Positions 1 through 9,319 are shown, counted from the stretch's first letter. The stretch: DNA of 64,000 nucleotides from Rhizobium sp. R635 (GCF_002211285.1 NZ_LOKX01000001.1:62001-126000), one strand, 5' to 3'. Numbers and translations: made by a program. The notes: generated by a model not told the origin, from the sequence alone.

Positions 1-1677
1 GCCGCCTTGAGGTCGCCGACGCTGATGCGGGTCTTCCAGCCGCGCGTAGCGAATTGCGAGCGTGAATGCCGCTTGACGAAGATGCCGGCCTGGATGCGCT
101 CCAGCGGCTTGGCATTGCGCGTGAGCGAACCGACGACGAAGAAGGCGGTATTGACGAGCAGGCTCATCACGGTCGCATTGACCAGCGGATCGGCGTCGGG
201 CGCGGTGAACAGCGTCGAGCCGGGAAAGATGAAGCCGAGCACGGCGCTCGCCACATGCGAATAATCCGGTCCGCCGAGCGAGGGCAGAAACAGCAGGTAG
301 ATCCAGGTGACGAAGCCGGAGGTCAGCCCGAGGATCGCGCCGCGCGCATTCGCCCGCCGCCAGATCAGCCCGCCGAACAGCGCGGGCGCGATCTGCGCGA
401 TCGCGGCAAAGGAGAGAAGGCCGATAGAGGCAAGGCCCGCGGTGCTGTCGGTCGAGCGGTAATAGGCATAGCCGAACAGCAGCACGGCGAAGATGGCGCT
501 GCGGCGGATGTTGAGCAGGCTCTTGGCGAAATCGTCGCGCTGGCCGGCGCGGCCGGCGAGTTTGCGCCTGAGGAAAATCGGCATGATGATGTCGTTCGAC
601 ACCATGATCGACAGCGCCACGGAATCGACGATCACCATCGCGGTGGCAGCCGAGAAGCCGCCGATGAAGATGATCAGCGACACCACCGGCATCTCGCCGG
701 CCAGCGGCAGCGACAGCATGTAGAAATCGGCATTGCCGGCGCCGCCGAAGGTCAGGAGTCCGCCGATCGCCACCGGCAGCACGAAGAGATTGATGGCGAC
801 GAGATAGGTGGGAAACAGGAAGCCAGCGAGCTTCAGCTGTTTCGGCGTCCGGTTTTCCACGACGGTTACGTGGAACTGCCGAGGCAGCATGATGATTGCG
901 AAGGCCGACAGGACGATCAGCGTGATCCAGCGGCTGATCGGCGTATGGTAAGCGAGCGCCGACATGACCAGATCGTTTTCGACGGTCTTCTGCCAGAGAT
1001 CCGTGGGGCCGTCGAAGAGAAACCAGATGACGCAGATGCCGGCCGTCAGGAAGGCGACGAGCTTGACCACGGATTCCATCGACACGGCGAGGATGAGGCC
1101 GTCCTGATGTTCCGTCGCGTCCGTATGCCGCGTGCCGAACATGATGGCGAAGCAGGCGAGCACCAGGGTGGCTGCGAGCGGCAGGTCGAGGAAATAGAGA
1201 TTGCCGCTGCCGATGCCGTAATCGGAGGGGTTGACCATGGCGCCGACGGTGCTCGAGATCGCCTTCAGCTGCAGCGCGATATAGGGAATGGTGCCGATCA
1301 GCGAGATCAGCGCGACGATCGTCGCGACCGTCGGGTTCTTGCCGTAGCGCGCGGCGACGAAATCGGCGACCGAGGTGAGCTTCTCCGCTTTGGCGAGCTC
1401 GATGATGCGGCGAAGCAGCGGCATGCCGAATGTAAAGACGAGGATGGGGCCGATATAGATGCCGGCGAATTCCAGGCCGCGCTGCGCGGCAAGCCCGACG
1501 CTGCCGAAATAGGTCCAGGAGGTGCAGTAGATCGCGAGGCTCAGCGCATAGACGACGGGCCATCCGCCTTCCAGCGCACCTGGGCCGCGGTTCTTGCGGT
1601 CGCCATAGCTTGCCACGGCGAAAAGCAGGAGCAGATAGCCGAAGGCAGACGCGAATATGACCCAGCCTGGAAGCATT
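1..1677 (-). CDS. SSS-type transporter domain of a probable CbrA-like sensor histidine kinase (partial)
   Basis: Reading the minus strand from ATG at 1677 gives 559 residues, open to the window edge. The protein is almost entirely hydrophobic, with about 12-13 membrane segments of the sodium:solute symporter (PutP/SLC5) fold. The motif CTSWTYFGSVG near residues 51-61 is typical of the symporter half of large sensor kinases of the CbrA type rather than of free PutP. The last visible residues form a charged post-membrane linker, where such kinases continue into PAS, HisKA, HATPase and often receiver domains. That kinase part lies outside the window, so the kinase assignment is inference. A strong Shine-Dalgarno (GGAGGG, complement of 1681-1686) sits 3 nt from the start, with a GC-rich hairpin just upstream. 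Alternative: a stand-alone SSS symporter. Confidence 0.8.
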
Positions 1678-1687
1678 GACCCTCCGC

Positions 1688-1706
1688 CGGCGGAAAAGCC
1701 GCCGGG
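1688..1706 (-). promoter_or_regulatory. Hairpin directly upstream of the SD of the symporter-kinase gene
   Basis: Perfect 7-bp inverted repeat CCGGCGG / CCGCCGG with a 5-nt loop. On the minus strand it ends 1 nt before the GGAGGG ribosome binding site of the gene starting at 1677. It could modulate translation or mRNA stability. No U-run follows, so a terminator is unlikely. Confidence 0.35.
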
Positions 1707-1895
1707 ACCTCCCGCAACGCTCTCAGCTTAAGTCATTTCAGGCGCGTTGAGAATTCCCGGCCGTCTAGGCCTTAAGTCAAAGACCTCCGCGGCTTCGCCG
1801 GACAATTGCGATTTCCGATTGATTAATTGCAATGAAGATGTAGCTAATAAAACCGGTTGCATGTCTTTGAAATGCATCGAAGGGAGACGGATCGG

Positions 1896-2333
1896 ATGCT
1901 CAACGAGTTCAAGGCCTTTATCGCCCGCGGCAATGTCATGGATCTTGCAGTCGGCGTCATCATCGGCGGCGCCTTTGGCGGCATCGTCAAATCGCTGGTC
2001 GACGACATCATCATGCCTGTTGTCGGCGCCATCTTCGGCGGCTTCGATTTTTCGAATTACTTCCTGCCGCTGTCTTCGGCCGTCAACGCGCCGACGCTCG
2101 CCGCCGCCCGCGCCCAGGGCGCCGTTTTCGCCTACGGCAATTTCATCACCGTCCTCATTAATTTCCTGATCCTCGCCTGGATCATCTTCCTGATGGTCAA
2201 GGGCGTGAACACGCTGCGCGAACAGGTCGAGCGCAAGGAAAAGACCGCACCGGAAGAGGTTCCGCCGCCGCCGGCAGATGTGGCGCTGCTGATGGAAATC
2301 CGCGACCTTCTCGCCAAGCGCCCAACGGTCTGA
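1896..2333 (+). CDS. mscL: Large-conductance mechanosensitive channel MscL
   Basis: 145 residues, the usual MscL length. The N-terminus reads [20 protein letters not shown], the amphipathic S1 helix and first part of TM1 that define the family. A periplasmic loop and a second membrane segment ([19 protein letters not shown], about residues 81-99) follow, then a charged C-terminal helix ending near a [11 protein letters not shown] motif. The homopentamer opens under membrane tension to release solutes on hypo-osmotic shock. ATG 1896 was preferred over upstream in-frame ATGs (1857, 1872) because it begins the conserved MLNEFK and has AGGGAG at 1881-1886. It is monocistronic between two unrelated genes. 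Confidence 0.97.
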   Translation: MLNEFKAFIARGNVMDLAVGVIIGGAFGGIVKSLVDDIIMPVVGAIFGGFDFSNYFLPLSSAVNAPTLAAARAQGAVFAYGNFITVLINFLILAWIIFLMVKGVNTLREQVERKEKTAPEEVPPPPADVALLMEIRDLLAKRPTV

Positions 2334-2455
2334 TCCAGTCCTGAGTCCGCCCGCTTCGGCCGGGCTCATTCATCACGAAAATCGATATGCCATCACTCGT
2401 TATCATGGGATTTGCGGATGCAAATCCTCTATGAAGGCGGAAACCGGAGATATGC

Positions 2456-3622
2456 ATGTCGATTGTAAGCAGCCTCAGCCCGCGCGCCATGGCGGCGCCC
2501 GAAAGCGGGATCGTCGAAGTCGTCAACTATGCCCGTGGCCGTGAAGGCCTGTTGCCGCTCTGGGTGGGGGAAGGCGATCTGCCGACGCCTGATTTCATCA
2601 GCAGGGCGGCGATGGATGCGCTGGCCGCCGGTGAGACCTTCTACACCTGGCAGCGCGGCATTCCGGCGCTTCGCCGGGCGCTTTCGGATTATTACCACAG
2701 GCATTTCGCCGTCCGCCTGCCGGTCGAGCATTTCTATGTCACCGGTTCCGGCATGCAGGCGATCCAGATCGCCGTGCAGACGCTGACCTCGCCGGGCGAC
2801 GAATTCGTCTATCTCACTCCCGCATGGCCGAATATCGCCGCCGCGCTCGAGATATCGGGCGCGCGCTCCGTGGGCGTCGAACTGCAGTTCGAAGGCGGCA
2901 AATGGGCGGTCGATCTCAACCGCATCGAAGCCGCGATCACTGAAAAGACCAGGGGCCTTTTCATCAACACGCCGTCGAACCCGACTGGCTGGACCGCGAC
3001 CAGAGAGGATCTCGAAGTCATCCTGGCGCTCGCCCGCAAACATGATCTCTGGATCATGGCGGATGAAATCTACGCGCTTTATTACTTTGCCGGCGGCCGT
3101 GCACCCTCCTTTCTCGACGTGATGGAGCCTGACGACAAGATCATCTTCGTCAATTCCTTCTCGAAGAACTGGTCGATGACCGGCTGGCGCGTCGGCTGGA
3201 TCGTCGCGCCGCCTGCGATGGGGCAGGTGCTCGAAAACCTCATCCAGTATTCGACGTCGGGTGTGGCGCAATTCATGCAGAAGGGCGCCGTCGCAGCCCT
3301 CGATCACGGCGATGATTTCGTGCGCGCCAATATCGCCAAGGCGGCGCGCTCCCGCGATATTCTCTGCGATGCGCTTGTTGCCACCAACCGCGTCGAGACG
3401 CTGAAGCCCGACGGTGCGCTTTATGCCTTCCTGAAGATCGACGGCGTCACCGACAGCCGCAAGGCAGCGATCGACATTGTCGACAAGACCGGTGTCGGCC
3501 TTGCTCCCGGGACGGCCTTTGGCGCCGGCGGCGAGCTCTTCCTGCGCGCCTGTTTCCTGCGCGATCCTGCCCAGGTGGCAATCGCGGCCGAGCGTCTCTG
3601 CGACTATATCGCCAAACTCTAA
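2456..3622 (+). CDS. PLP-dependent aminotransferase, class I/II
   Basis: 388 residues with the fold-type I aminotransferase layout: substrate/PLP loop YVTGSGMQAIQ (about 98-108), INTPSNPTG (about 170-178), MADEIYALYY (about 200-209) and the Schiff-base lysine in NSFSKNWSMTGWRVGW (Lys237). The final Arg of the family is in the LRACF segment near the C-terminus. It probably transfers an amino group between an amino acid and a 2-oxo acid in the cytosol. Substrate is not predictable; the aspartate, aromatic and methionine transaminase subgroups share this pattern. ATG 2456 has GGAGA 7 nt upstream. It stands alone, followed by a long perfect hairpin. Confidence 0.88.
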   Translation: MSIVSSLSPRAMAAPESGIVEVVNYARGREGLLPLWVGEGDLPTPDFISRAAMDALAAGETFYTWQRGIPALRRALSDYYHRHFAVRLPVEHFYVTGSGMQAIQIAVQTLTSPGDEFVYLTPAWPNIAAALEISGARSVGVELQFEGGKWAVDLNRIEAAITEKTRGLFINTPSNPTGWTATREDLEVILALARKHDLWIMADEIYALYYFAGGRAPSFLDVMEPDDKIIFVNSFSKNWSMTGWRVGWIVAPPAMGQVLENLIQYSTSGVAQFMQKGAVAALDHGDDFVRANIAKAARSRDILCDALVATNRVETLKPDGALYAFLKIDGVTDSRKAAIDIVDKTGVGLAPGTAFGAGGELFLRACFLRDPAQVAIAAERLCDYIAKL

Positions 3623-3634
3623 GATTGCGCGCTC

Positions 3635-3661
3635 CGGGCGATTTCGTGCCGAAATCGCCCG
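3635..3661 (+). terminator. Perfect 12-bp hairpin after the aminotransferase gene
   Basis: CGGGCGATTTCG and CGAAATCGCCCG are perfect 12-nt arms separated by TGC, 12 nt after the aminotransferase stop. There is no downstream T-run, so it may be a Rho-assisted end, an mRNA-stabilising structure or a repeat remnant. Confidence 0.5.
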
Positions 3662-3818
3662 ATCGATAAAACTGTAGCAAAGCCTGAAATCGGGCTCTAA
3701 CCACGACTCCAAACATACCCGTTCAAAGCCGCCCGAACGGCGCTCCGATAAGAAGATTGGAAAGAAAAACCGGCGCCTGATGCCCCCTGCCTATAAAACG
3801 AAAGCAGGGATGCGGGAC

Positions 3819-4853
3819 ATGGCGGTTTTGGTGACGGGCGGGGCCGGATATATCGGCAGTCACATGGTTTGGTCGTTGCTCGACGCGGGCGAGGATGTGG
3901 TCGTGCTCGACTGCCTCTCCACCGGCTTCCGCTGGGCGGTGGCGCCGGCCGCGCGTTTCTATCTCGGCGACGTTGCCGATCCCGACATCCTGAAGAAGAT
4001 CTTCATCGAAAACGACATCGAGGCGATCATCCATTTCGCCGGCTCCGCCGTCGTGCCGGTCTCGGTCGCCGACCCGCTCTCCTATTACGACAACAACTCC
4101 GGCAAGACCCGCGCGCTTCTGAGCTCCGCGATCAAGGCCGGCATCCGCAATTTCGTCTTCTCCTCGACGGCCGCCGTCTACGGTCAGCAGAAGACGGACC
4201 TGCCGGTCAAGGAGACCGCCCCCCTCTACCCGGAAAATCCATACGGCCAGTCCAAGCTGATGACCGAGCTGATGCTGCGCGATGCCGCCGCCGCCTATGA
4301 CTTCAATTATGTCGCCCTTCGCTATTTCAATGTTGCCGGCGCCGACCCGCACCACCGTACCGGCCAGTCGACCTCGGGCGCCACGCACCTCATCAAGGTC
4401 GCCTGCGAAGCGGCACTCGGCAAGCGTGACGGCGTCCATGTCTACGGCATCGACTATCCCACCCATGACGGCACCGGCGTGCGCGACTATATCCACGTTA
4501 CCGATCTTGCCGACGCGCATCTGAAAGCGCTGCAACACCTGCGCAGGGAGAAAGGTCCGCTCGTTGCCAATTGCGGTTATGGCAGCGGCTATTCCGTGCT
4601 CGACGTGCTGAACATGGTCACTCGCCTGCACGGCCACTCCTTCAAGATCCACATGGCACCGCGCCGGGCCGGGGATTCGGCAAGCGTCGTCGCGGATGCT
4701 TCGCTCGCCAGGCAGGTGCTCGACTGGAGGCCGCACTACGATTCGCTTGAGACCATCGTCCAGAGCTCGCTCGATTGGGAACTGTTCCTGTCGAACAAGA
4801 ACGTCGACGACCTCCAGAGCATTCACCGGGCACTTGCGGCCGCTTCGTTCTGA
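3819..4853 (+). CDS. galE: UDP-glucose 4-epimerase family protein
   Basis: 344 residues from ATG 3819; in-frame ATGs at 3780 and 3810 are possible but the family begins at VLVTGGAGYIGSHMVW. It is an extended short-chain dehydrogenase: Rossmann glycine motif TGGAGYIG at the N-terminus, an acidic residue after strand 2 (VVLDCLSTG), the SSTAAVYG segment with the catalytic Ser/Thr and the YGQSK catalytic Tyr-Lys pair. The C-terminal sugar-nucleotide region (RDYIHVTDLADAH, then APRRAGD) is typical of GalE. It interconverts UDP-glucose and UDP-galactose for surface polysaccharides. Rhizobia often carry ExoB as well, so this may be the paralogue. It is followed after 61 bp by a GGDEF-EAL gene in the same direction. 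Confidence 0.9.
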   Translation: MAVLVTGGAGYIGSHMVWSLLDAGEDVVVLDCLSTGFRWAVAPAARFYLGDVADPDILKKIFIENDIEAIIHFAGSAVVPVSVADPLSYYDNNSGKTRALLSSAIKAGIRNFVFSSTAAVYGQQKTDLPVKETAPLYPENPYGQSKLMTELMLRDAAAAYDFNYVALRYFNVAGADPHHRTGQSTSGATHLIKVACEAALGKRDGVHVYGIDYPTHDGTGVRDYIHVTDLADAHLKALQHLRREKGPLVANCGYGSGYSVLDVLNMVTRLHGHSFKIHMAPRRAGDSASVVADASLARQVLDWRPHYDSLETIVQSSLDWELFLSNKNVDDLQSIHRALAAASF

Positions 4854-4914
4854 GCGACAGGATTAAGGAAACAGCAAGCTTTCTCTGGCTGGCTCTGCCG
4901 ACGGAAAAGGGAAC

Positions 4915-6876
4915 ATGAAGAACTTCCTGGCTGCGCTGCAGCTGCAGAAAGACAATCCGACCTTGCTGACGGCGCAGTTCCAGGCCTTGGCGTCGCAGAT
5001 TCCCATTCTTTATGTCCTCCTGATCATCAACGCTCTCGCAGTGGCGATCACCCATCTCGAATCCGCCCCGCTCTGGCTTTCGCTCTATATGCCGGTCGGC
5101 CTCAGCATCGTCTGCGTCTTCCGTCTCTGCTGGTGGGAGATCAGGGGCAAGAAAGACATATCCGCCGAGCGCGCCTACCGGCTGATGAAGGTCACCATAT
5201 CGGGCGCCGGCATCCTGACCGTCGCTTTCGGCGGCTGGGCCGTCGCGCTCTACCAGTATGGCGATGCCTCCCAGCAGGGCCAGATCGCCTATTTCCTCGT
5301 GGTGACGGGCATTTCCTGCATCTTTTGCCTGATGCATCTGCCGATGGCGGCGACGATAACCACGGTCATCACCTTCTCGGCCATGATTGCCACCTTCATG
5401 TTTTCGGGCAATCCCGTTTTCGTGGCGACCGCCGTCAGCGGTCTCTTCCTGACCCTGCCCTTCCTCAGGGTGATCAACAGCTATTTCCAGAATTTCGTCG
5501 GTCTGGTGCAGTTGACCGAGGAGCTGAAGCAGAAACAGGCGGAAGCCGAGGAGCTGAACCTCGTCAACAGCCGCAATGCGCTGCAGGACCAACTGACCGG
5601 GCTTGCCAATCGCCGCAGCTTCTTTCTCTCGCTGGAAATGCGGTTGCAGAAGAACCCGGCCACGCCACCGGTCATCGGCATTATCGATCTCGACGGCTTC
5701 AAACCCGTCAACGACATCTTCGGCCATGCCGCGGGCGATCTCGTGCTCAAGGAGACGGCCCGCCGTTTCACCGCGCTGGTCGGCGAAGAGGGCATCGTTT
5801 CCCGCCTCGGCGGCGATGAGTTCGGCATCATCTTCCCCTGCTCGATGACGCGACAGGCGATCGCCGATCTCGGCCAGGCGCTTTGCGCATCCGTCCGCGA
5901 TCCCTACGAGATCCCCGACGGGTCAGTGCGCGTCTTCGGCTCCTGCGGCATCGTCTATCCCGATGCCGGGACATACACTGCCGAGGATCTGTACGAGAAG
6001 GCGGATTTCGCCCTCTATCAGGTCAAGAGCAAGCGCAGCAGCGGCGTCGAATTCTTCTCGGCCGACCACGAAAAGATTCTGACCCAGCGCTACCTGATCG
6101 AACTCGAGCTGCAGGCGGGCGACTTTGCCCGGGAATTGAAACTCGATTATCAGCCGATCGTCGACTTGAAGAGCGGCCGCGTCGTCGGTTACGAGGCGCT
6201 CGCCCGCTGGGACAGCGCCCGTTTCGGCCGCATCAGCCCGGAAGCCTTCATTCCCGCGGCCGAGCGCACCGCCGTCATCGGAAGGATGACGCGCGTCCTC
6301 TTTGCCCAGGCGCTCGAAGCGCTGGCGATCATGCCGAGACATCTCAAGCTATCCTTCAACCTCTCGGCGCGCGACATCTGCGACCACGAGACGTCGATGG
6401 CTCTGCTTGCCATGATCACCCGCTCCGGCATCGACCCGAAGCGCATCGAATTCGAGATTACCGAAACGGCGCTGCTTTCCGATTTCGATGCTGCCGACCG
6501 GGTGATTTCAATGCTGCGCGCCGCTGGCATCGCGATCGCGCTCGACGATTTCGGCACTGGCTTTTCGAGCCTCAGCCATATCCATCGTCTCGCCTTCGAC
6601 AAGCTGAAGATCGACAAGAGCTTCGTGATGAATTTCGATCGCGACGCCCGCTGCATGAACATCACCCGCTCGGTCGCCAATCTCTGCCAGAATCTCGGCA
6701 TCGCCTCCGTCGCCGAAGGCGTCGAAAGCGAAACGATCGCTGAGGGGTTGAAGGCGATGGGTGTTCGGCTGGCGCAGGGCTATTATTTCTCGCGGCCGCT
6801 GCCGCTGGAACTTGCCATCGAATACGCCGCCAGATGCGACGGCGCCGCTTCTGCCCGCAATTCGCTTTCCGCCTGA
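4915..6876 (+). CDS. Membrane GGDEF-EAL cyclic-di-GMP protein
   Basis: 653 residues. About six membrane segments fill residues 25-190, followed by a short coiled coil (LTEELKQKQAEAEELN). The GGDEF domain has an intact RLGGDEF at residues 297-303. The EAL domain has YEALARW (EAL at 427-429), FEITETALL and DDFGTGFSS, so the usual phosphodiesterase metal ligands appear present. No RxxD inhibitory site is visible before GGDEF. The protein could make and/or degrade c-di-GMP at the inner membrane; which activity dominates cannot be told. ATG 4915 follows GGAAAAGGGAAC. The gene may be cotranscribed with galE (61 bp gap), which would suit surface polysaccharide or motility control. Confidence 0.93.
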   Translation: MKNFLAALQLQKDNPTLLTAQFQALASQIPILYVLLIINALAVAITHLESAPLWLSLYMPVGLSIVCVFRLCWWEIRGKKDISAERAYRLMKVTISGAGILTVAFGGWAVALYQYGDASQQGQIAYFLVVTGISCIFCLMHLPMAATITTVITFSAMIATFMFSGNPVFVATAVSGLFLTLPFLRVINSYFQNFVGLVQLTEELKQKQAEAEELNLVNSRNALQDQLTGLANRRSFFLSLEMRLQKNPATPPVIGIIDLDGFKPVNDIFGHAAGDLVLKETARRFTALVGEEGIVSRLGGDEFGIIFPCSMTRQAIADLGQALCASVRDPYEIPDGSVRVFGSCGIVYPDAGTYTAEDLYEKADFALYQVKSKRSSGVEFFSADHEKILTQRYLIELELQAGDFARELKLDYQPIVDLKSGRVVGYEALARWDSARFGRISPEAFIPAAERTAVIGRMTRVLFAQALEALAIMPRHLKLSFNLSARDICDHETSMALLAMITRSGIDPKRIEFEITETALLSDFDAADRVISMLRAAGIAIALDDFGTGFSSLSHIHRLAFDKLKIDKSFVMNFDRDARCMNITRSVANLCQNLGIASVAEGVESETIAEGLKAMGVRLAQGYYFSRPLPLELAIEYAARCDGAASARNSLSA

Positions 6877-6941
6877 CAATCGGTCGCCGCCGGCCGCAAA
6901 TCGACTGGAGCGATGTTTCATCCTCGTCTATTCCTAGTCTC

Positions 6942-6986
6942 GAGCCTTTCCTGGTCAGAGTGCTTCAATCTGACCAGAAAAGGCTC
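6942..6986 (+). repeat. 18-bp inverted repeat between the GGDEF-EAL and crotonase genes
   Basis: Arms 6942-6959 and 6969-6986 match at 17 of 18 positions (GAGCCTTTCCTGGTCAGA against its complement) around a 9-nt loop. It lies 65 bp after the GGDEF-EAL stop and ends just before the GGGGAGGCGAGGA ribosome binding region of the next gene. No T-run follows. It may end transcription from upstream, protect the downstream mRNA, or be a small mobile palindrome. Confidence 0.6.
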
Positions 6987-7004
6987 CAACAGGGGAGGCG
7001 AGGA

Positions 7005-8057
7005 ATGCAGGACGGCGAAGTCATCATCGAGCGGCGGGGCACCGCCGGCATCATTCGGCTCAACCGGCCGCGCGCGCTGAACAGCCTGACGCTGCCGATG
7101 ATCCGGACGATCACCGAAGCCCTCGAGGCTTTTGCCGGTGACGCCGGGGTGGCGAGCGTCGTGGTGACTGGTGAGGGCGAGCGCGGCTTCTGCGCCGGCG
7201 GCGATATCCGCGCCCTGCATGAGAGCGCCCGTGCGGGCGATGATCTGGCGGCAAGCTTCTGGCGCGAGGAATTCCGCCTCAATCACATGATCGCCCACTA
7301 TCCCAAGCCCTATGTCGCGCTGATGGACGGCATCACCATGGGCGGTGGCGTCGGCCTGTCGTCGCACGGCCGCCACCGCATCGTCACTGAGCACACGCGC
7401 CTTGCCATGCCCGAGACCGGCATCGGCTACCTCCCCGATATCGGCGCCACCTGGCTGCTGCCCCGCGCCCCCGGCGAGATCGGAACATGGCTCGGCCTGA
7501 CCGGGCTCGATATCGGCGCGGCCGACGCGATCCACGCTGGGCTTGCCGACCTCCAGATTGCCTCGTCACGGCTTGGAGAAGTGATCGATGCCCTGTCGGC
7601 CTTGCCTCTCGGCAGCGCGCCAGGCGATGTCGACGCCGTCTTGCGGAGGTTTTCCGAGCCTCCGGCAGAAGGCCGGCTGCAGCGCAACGCGGCGACGATC
7701 GATCGCGCCTTCCGTTTCGACACGGTCGAGGAGATCTTCTCGGCGCTTTCCGGGGAGAGGGATGAATTCGCCGGCGAGACCCGGCGTGTGCTGCTGACGC
7801 GCTCGCCGACCAGCCTGAAGCTCGCTCTCCACCTGCTGAGAGCCGGCCGGCGCAGCGCTTCGCTTGCCGAATGTCTCGGCCGCGAACTCGGCGCCTGCCT
7901 GCATATGCTGGATAATCCTGATTTCTTCGAGGGCATCCGCGCCGCCGTGATCGACAAGGACCGCAATCCAAAATGGTCGCCGGCGTCAGTCGAAGCCGTG
8001 GAGGCGGCAACGGTCGAGCGCTTCCTGAAACCGGCCGAGCCGCCGCTTTCTCTTTGA
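7005..8057 (+). CDS. 3-hydroxyisobutyryl-CoA hydrolase-like crotonase
   Basis: 350 residues from ATG 7005, which has GGGGAGG and GAGGA just upstream; the reading frame extends further 5' but without homologous sequence. It has the crotonase fold: oxyanion-hole segment GERGFCAGGDIRALHE (about 62-77) and MGGGVGLSSHGRHRI (about 107-121), then MPETGIGYLPDIGATWLL, the pattern of hydroxyisobutyryl-CoA hydrolases rather than plain enoyl-CoA hydratases (which are about 260 residues). The C-terminal extension with SPTSLKLAL also fits HIBCH. The likely reaction is hydrolysis of 3-hydroxyisobutyryl-CoA in valine breakdown. No other valine pathway genes are adjacent. Confidence 0.85.
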   Translation: MQDGEVIIERRGTAGIIRLNRPRALNSLTLPMIRTITEALEAFAGDAGVASVVVTGEGERGFCAGGDIRALHESARAGDDLAASFWREEFRLNHMIAHYPKPYVALMDGITMGGGVGLSSHGRHRIVTEHTRLAMPETGIGYLPDIGATWLLPRAPGEIGTWLGLTGLDIGAADAIHAGLADLQIASSRLGEVIDALSALPLGSAPGDVDAVLRRFSEPPAEGRLQRNAATIDRAFRFDTVEEIFSALSGERDEFAGETRRVLLTRSPTSLKLALHLLRAGRRSASLAECLGRELGACLHMLDNPDFFEGIRAAVIDKDRNPKWSPASVEAVEAATVERFLKPAEPPLSL

Positions 8058-8235
8058 TGCCATAACCCTTCTCCATCGACGCATGCAGGGACTGCCCGGC
8101 GGGCGAGGGCGCCTGCGTCCTCATGTCAGCCGCTTCGCCACCAAATCTCTGCTGCGCCCTGCCGAAACCATAGGCTGCCCTGTCCTAAAGCCTAGCCTTT
8201 CCTCTCCCTTGATCCGATCGACCGCCAAACACGCT

Positions 8236-8250
8236 CCGACATAGTGTCGG
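8236..8250. promoter_or_regulatory. Palindromic operator-like site upstream of the MBL-fold gene
   Basis: CCGACA-TAG-TGTCGG is a perfect 6-bp dyad with a 3-nt spacer, 52 bp before the MBL-fold start at 8302. Dyads of this type are common TetR- or MarR-family operators. No regulator gene is adjacent, so the binding protein is unknown. Confidence 0.4.
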
Positions 8251-8301
8251 CGAGGTGACCCGTAACCGACACCTCTCGATCACGCAAAACAGGAGCGCAT
8301 C

Positions 8302-9258
8302 ATGTCACAGGCAGAAGCAAGACCTCGTACGACTGGTCAGCAGGAGACAAACAGCACCCGACAGCCCGGCAGGCCGCAGCCCGACGAATTGGTTCCGTCG
8401 CGCTACGCGGTGCGGATCGGCGATATCGAGGTTCTGATCGTCAGCGACGGAGTGCTGCCGCTCCCGACCGCGATGCTGGGGCACAATGTCGACGCGGCCG
8501 ACCGGGCGGTGTGGCTCGACGACATGTTCCTGCCGCAGGACGCTTTGGACTGGGCGCTGAACGTCGTCCTCGTGCGCAGCGGCGGGCAGACCATCCTCAT
8601 CGATGCCGGACTGGGGTTGGACCCGGACTTGAACCTGCCGCGGGCCGGGCAGCTGATCAGGCGGCTGGAGGCCGCCGGCATCGATCTTGGTTCGGTGACC
8701 GACGTGGTGCTGACCCACCTGCACATGGACCACATTGGCGGGTTGCTGGTCGATGGGGTGAAGGACCGGCTGCGTCCGGACCTCAGGATTCATGTGGCAG
8801 CGGCCGAGGCGAAATTCTGGGAAGCGCCCGATTTCAGCCACGTCTCGATGCCGCCCGGCTTCCCGGATGCGCTTCGGGCGACCGCAAAGCGGTTCCTGAG
8901 CGAGTACGGCCCCCATCTCAGGCTGTTCGATGAGCGGTCCGAGGTGGCGCCAGGGGTGGTTGCCCAACGCACCGGCGGCCACACTCCCGGGCATAGCGTG
9001 GTTCGCCTGGCATCCGGCGGCGACAAGCTGACCTTCGCCGGCGACGCCATTTTTGCGGTCGGGTTCGAGCACCCCGACTGGTACAATGGTTTCGAACACT
9101 ATCCCGAGGAAGCGGCTCGCGTTCGCCTCGATCTTTTGCGGGAGCTGGCGGCGACCGGTGAACAGCTGGTGGCCACTCACCTGCCGTTCCCCTCCGTCGG
9201 CCGGGTGGCGGTCGACGGCGAAGTCTTCCGTTGGGTGCCGGTCTTCTGGGACTATTGA
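8302..9258 (+). CDS. Metallo-beta-lactamase-fold hydrolase
   Basis: 318 residues with the binuclear zinc motif THLHMDHIGG (HxHxDH, about residues 137-146), a later GGHTPGHS containing the third metal histidine, and TFAGDAIF with the bridging Asp. A final histidine lies in ATHLPFPSVGR. The spacing resembles the branch that includes N-acyl-homoserine lactonases and other lactone or ester hydrolases; the substrate is not determinable. There is no signal peptide; the first 30 residues are polar and low-complexity. ATG 8302 has AGGAG 8 nt upstream. It stands alone, with a palindromic site in the upstream region. It is likely an inducible detoxification or quorum-quenching type enzyme, but that is inference. 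Confidence 0.85.
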   Translation: MSQAEARPRTTGQQETNSTRQPGRPQPDELVPSRYAVRIGDIEVLIVSDGVLPLPTAMLGHNVDAADRAVWLDDMFLPQDALDWALNVVLVRSGGQTILIDAGLGLDPDLNLPRAGQLIRRLEAAGIDLGSVTDVVLTHLHMDHIGGLLVDGVKDRLRPDLRIHVAAAEAKFWEAPDFSHVSMPPGFPDALRATAKRFLSEYGPHLRLFDERSEVAPGVVAQRTGGHTPGHSVVRLASGGDKLTFAGDAIFAVGFEHPDWYNGFEHYPEEAARVRLDLLRELAATGEQLVATHLPFPSVGRVAVDGEVFRWVPVFWDY

Positions 9259-9319
9259 GCGCCTGCCAGCTCAGGCCGAACCAAAGCGCGCTGCATGGAT
9301 TGGAGCCATGCGGCGCGCT

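Noticed and set aside
66..1679. Long plus-strand open frame of 537 codons
   Set aside because: Its product is low-complexity, rich in Arg/Asp/Glu/His, as expected for antisense of a GC-rich gene. The minus-strand frame gives a recognisable symporter with a good SD.
1815..1850. FNR/FixK-type box near mscL (TTGATTAATTGCAA)
   Set aside because: Only one half-site is good and no -10 is suitably spaced, so chance in an AT-rich stretch is likely.
2429..3712. Minus-strand open frame of 427 codons over the aminotransferase
   Set aside because: Antisense shadow; the plus-strand frame has PLP-lysine and other aminotransferase motifs.
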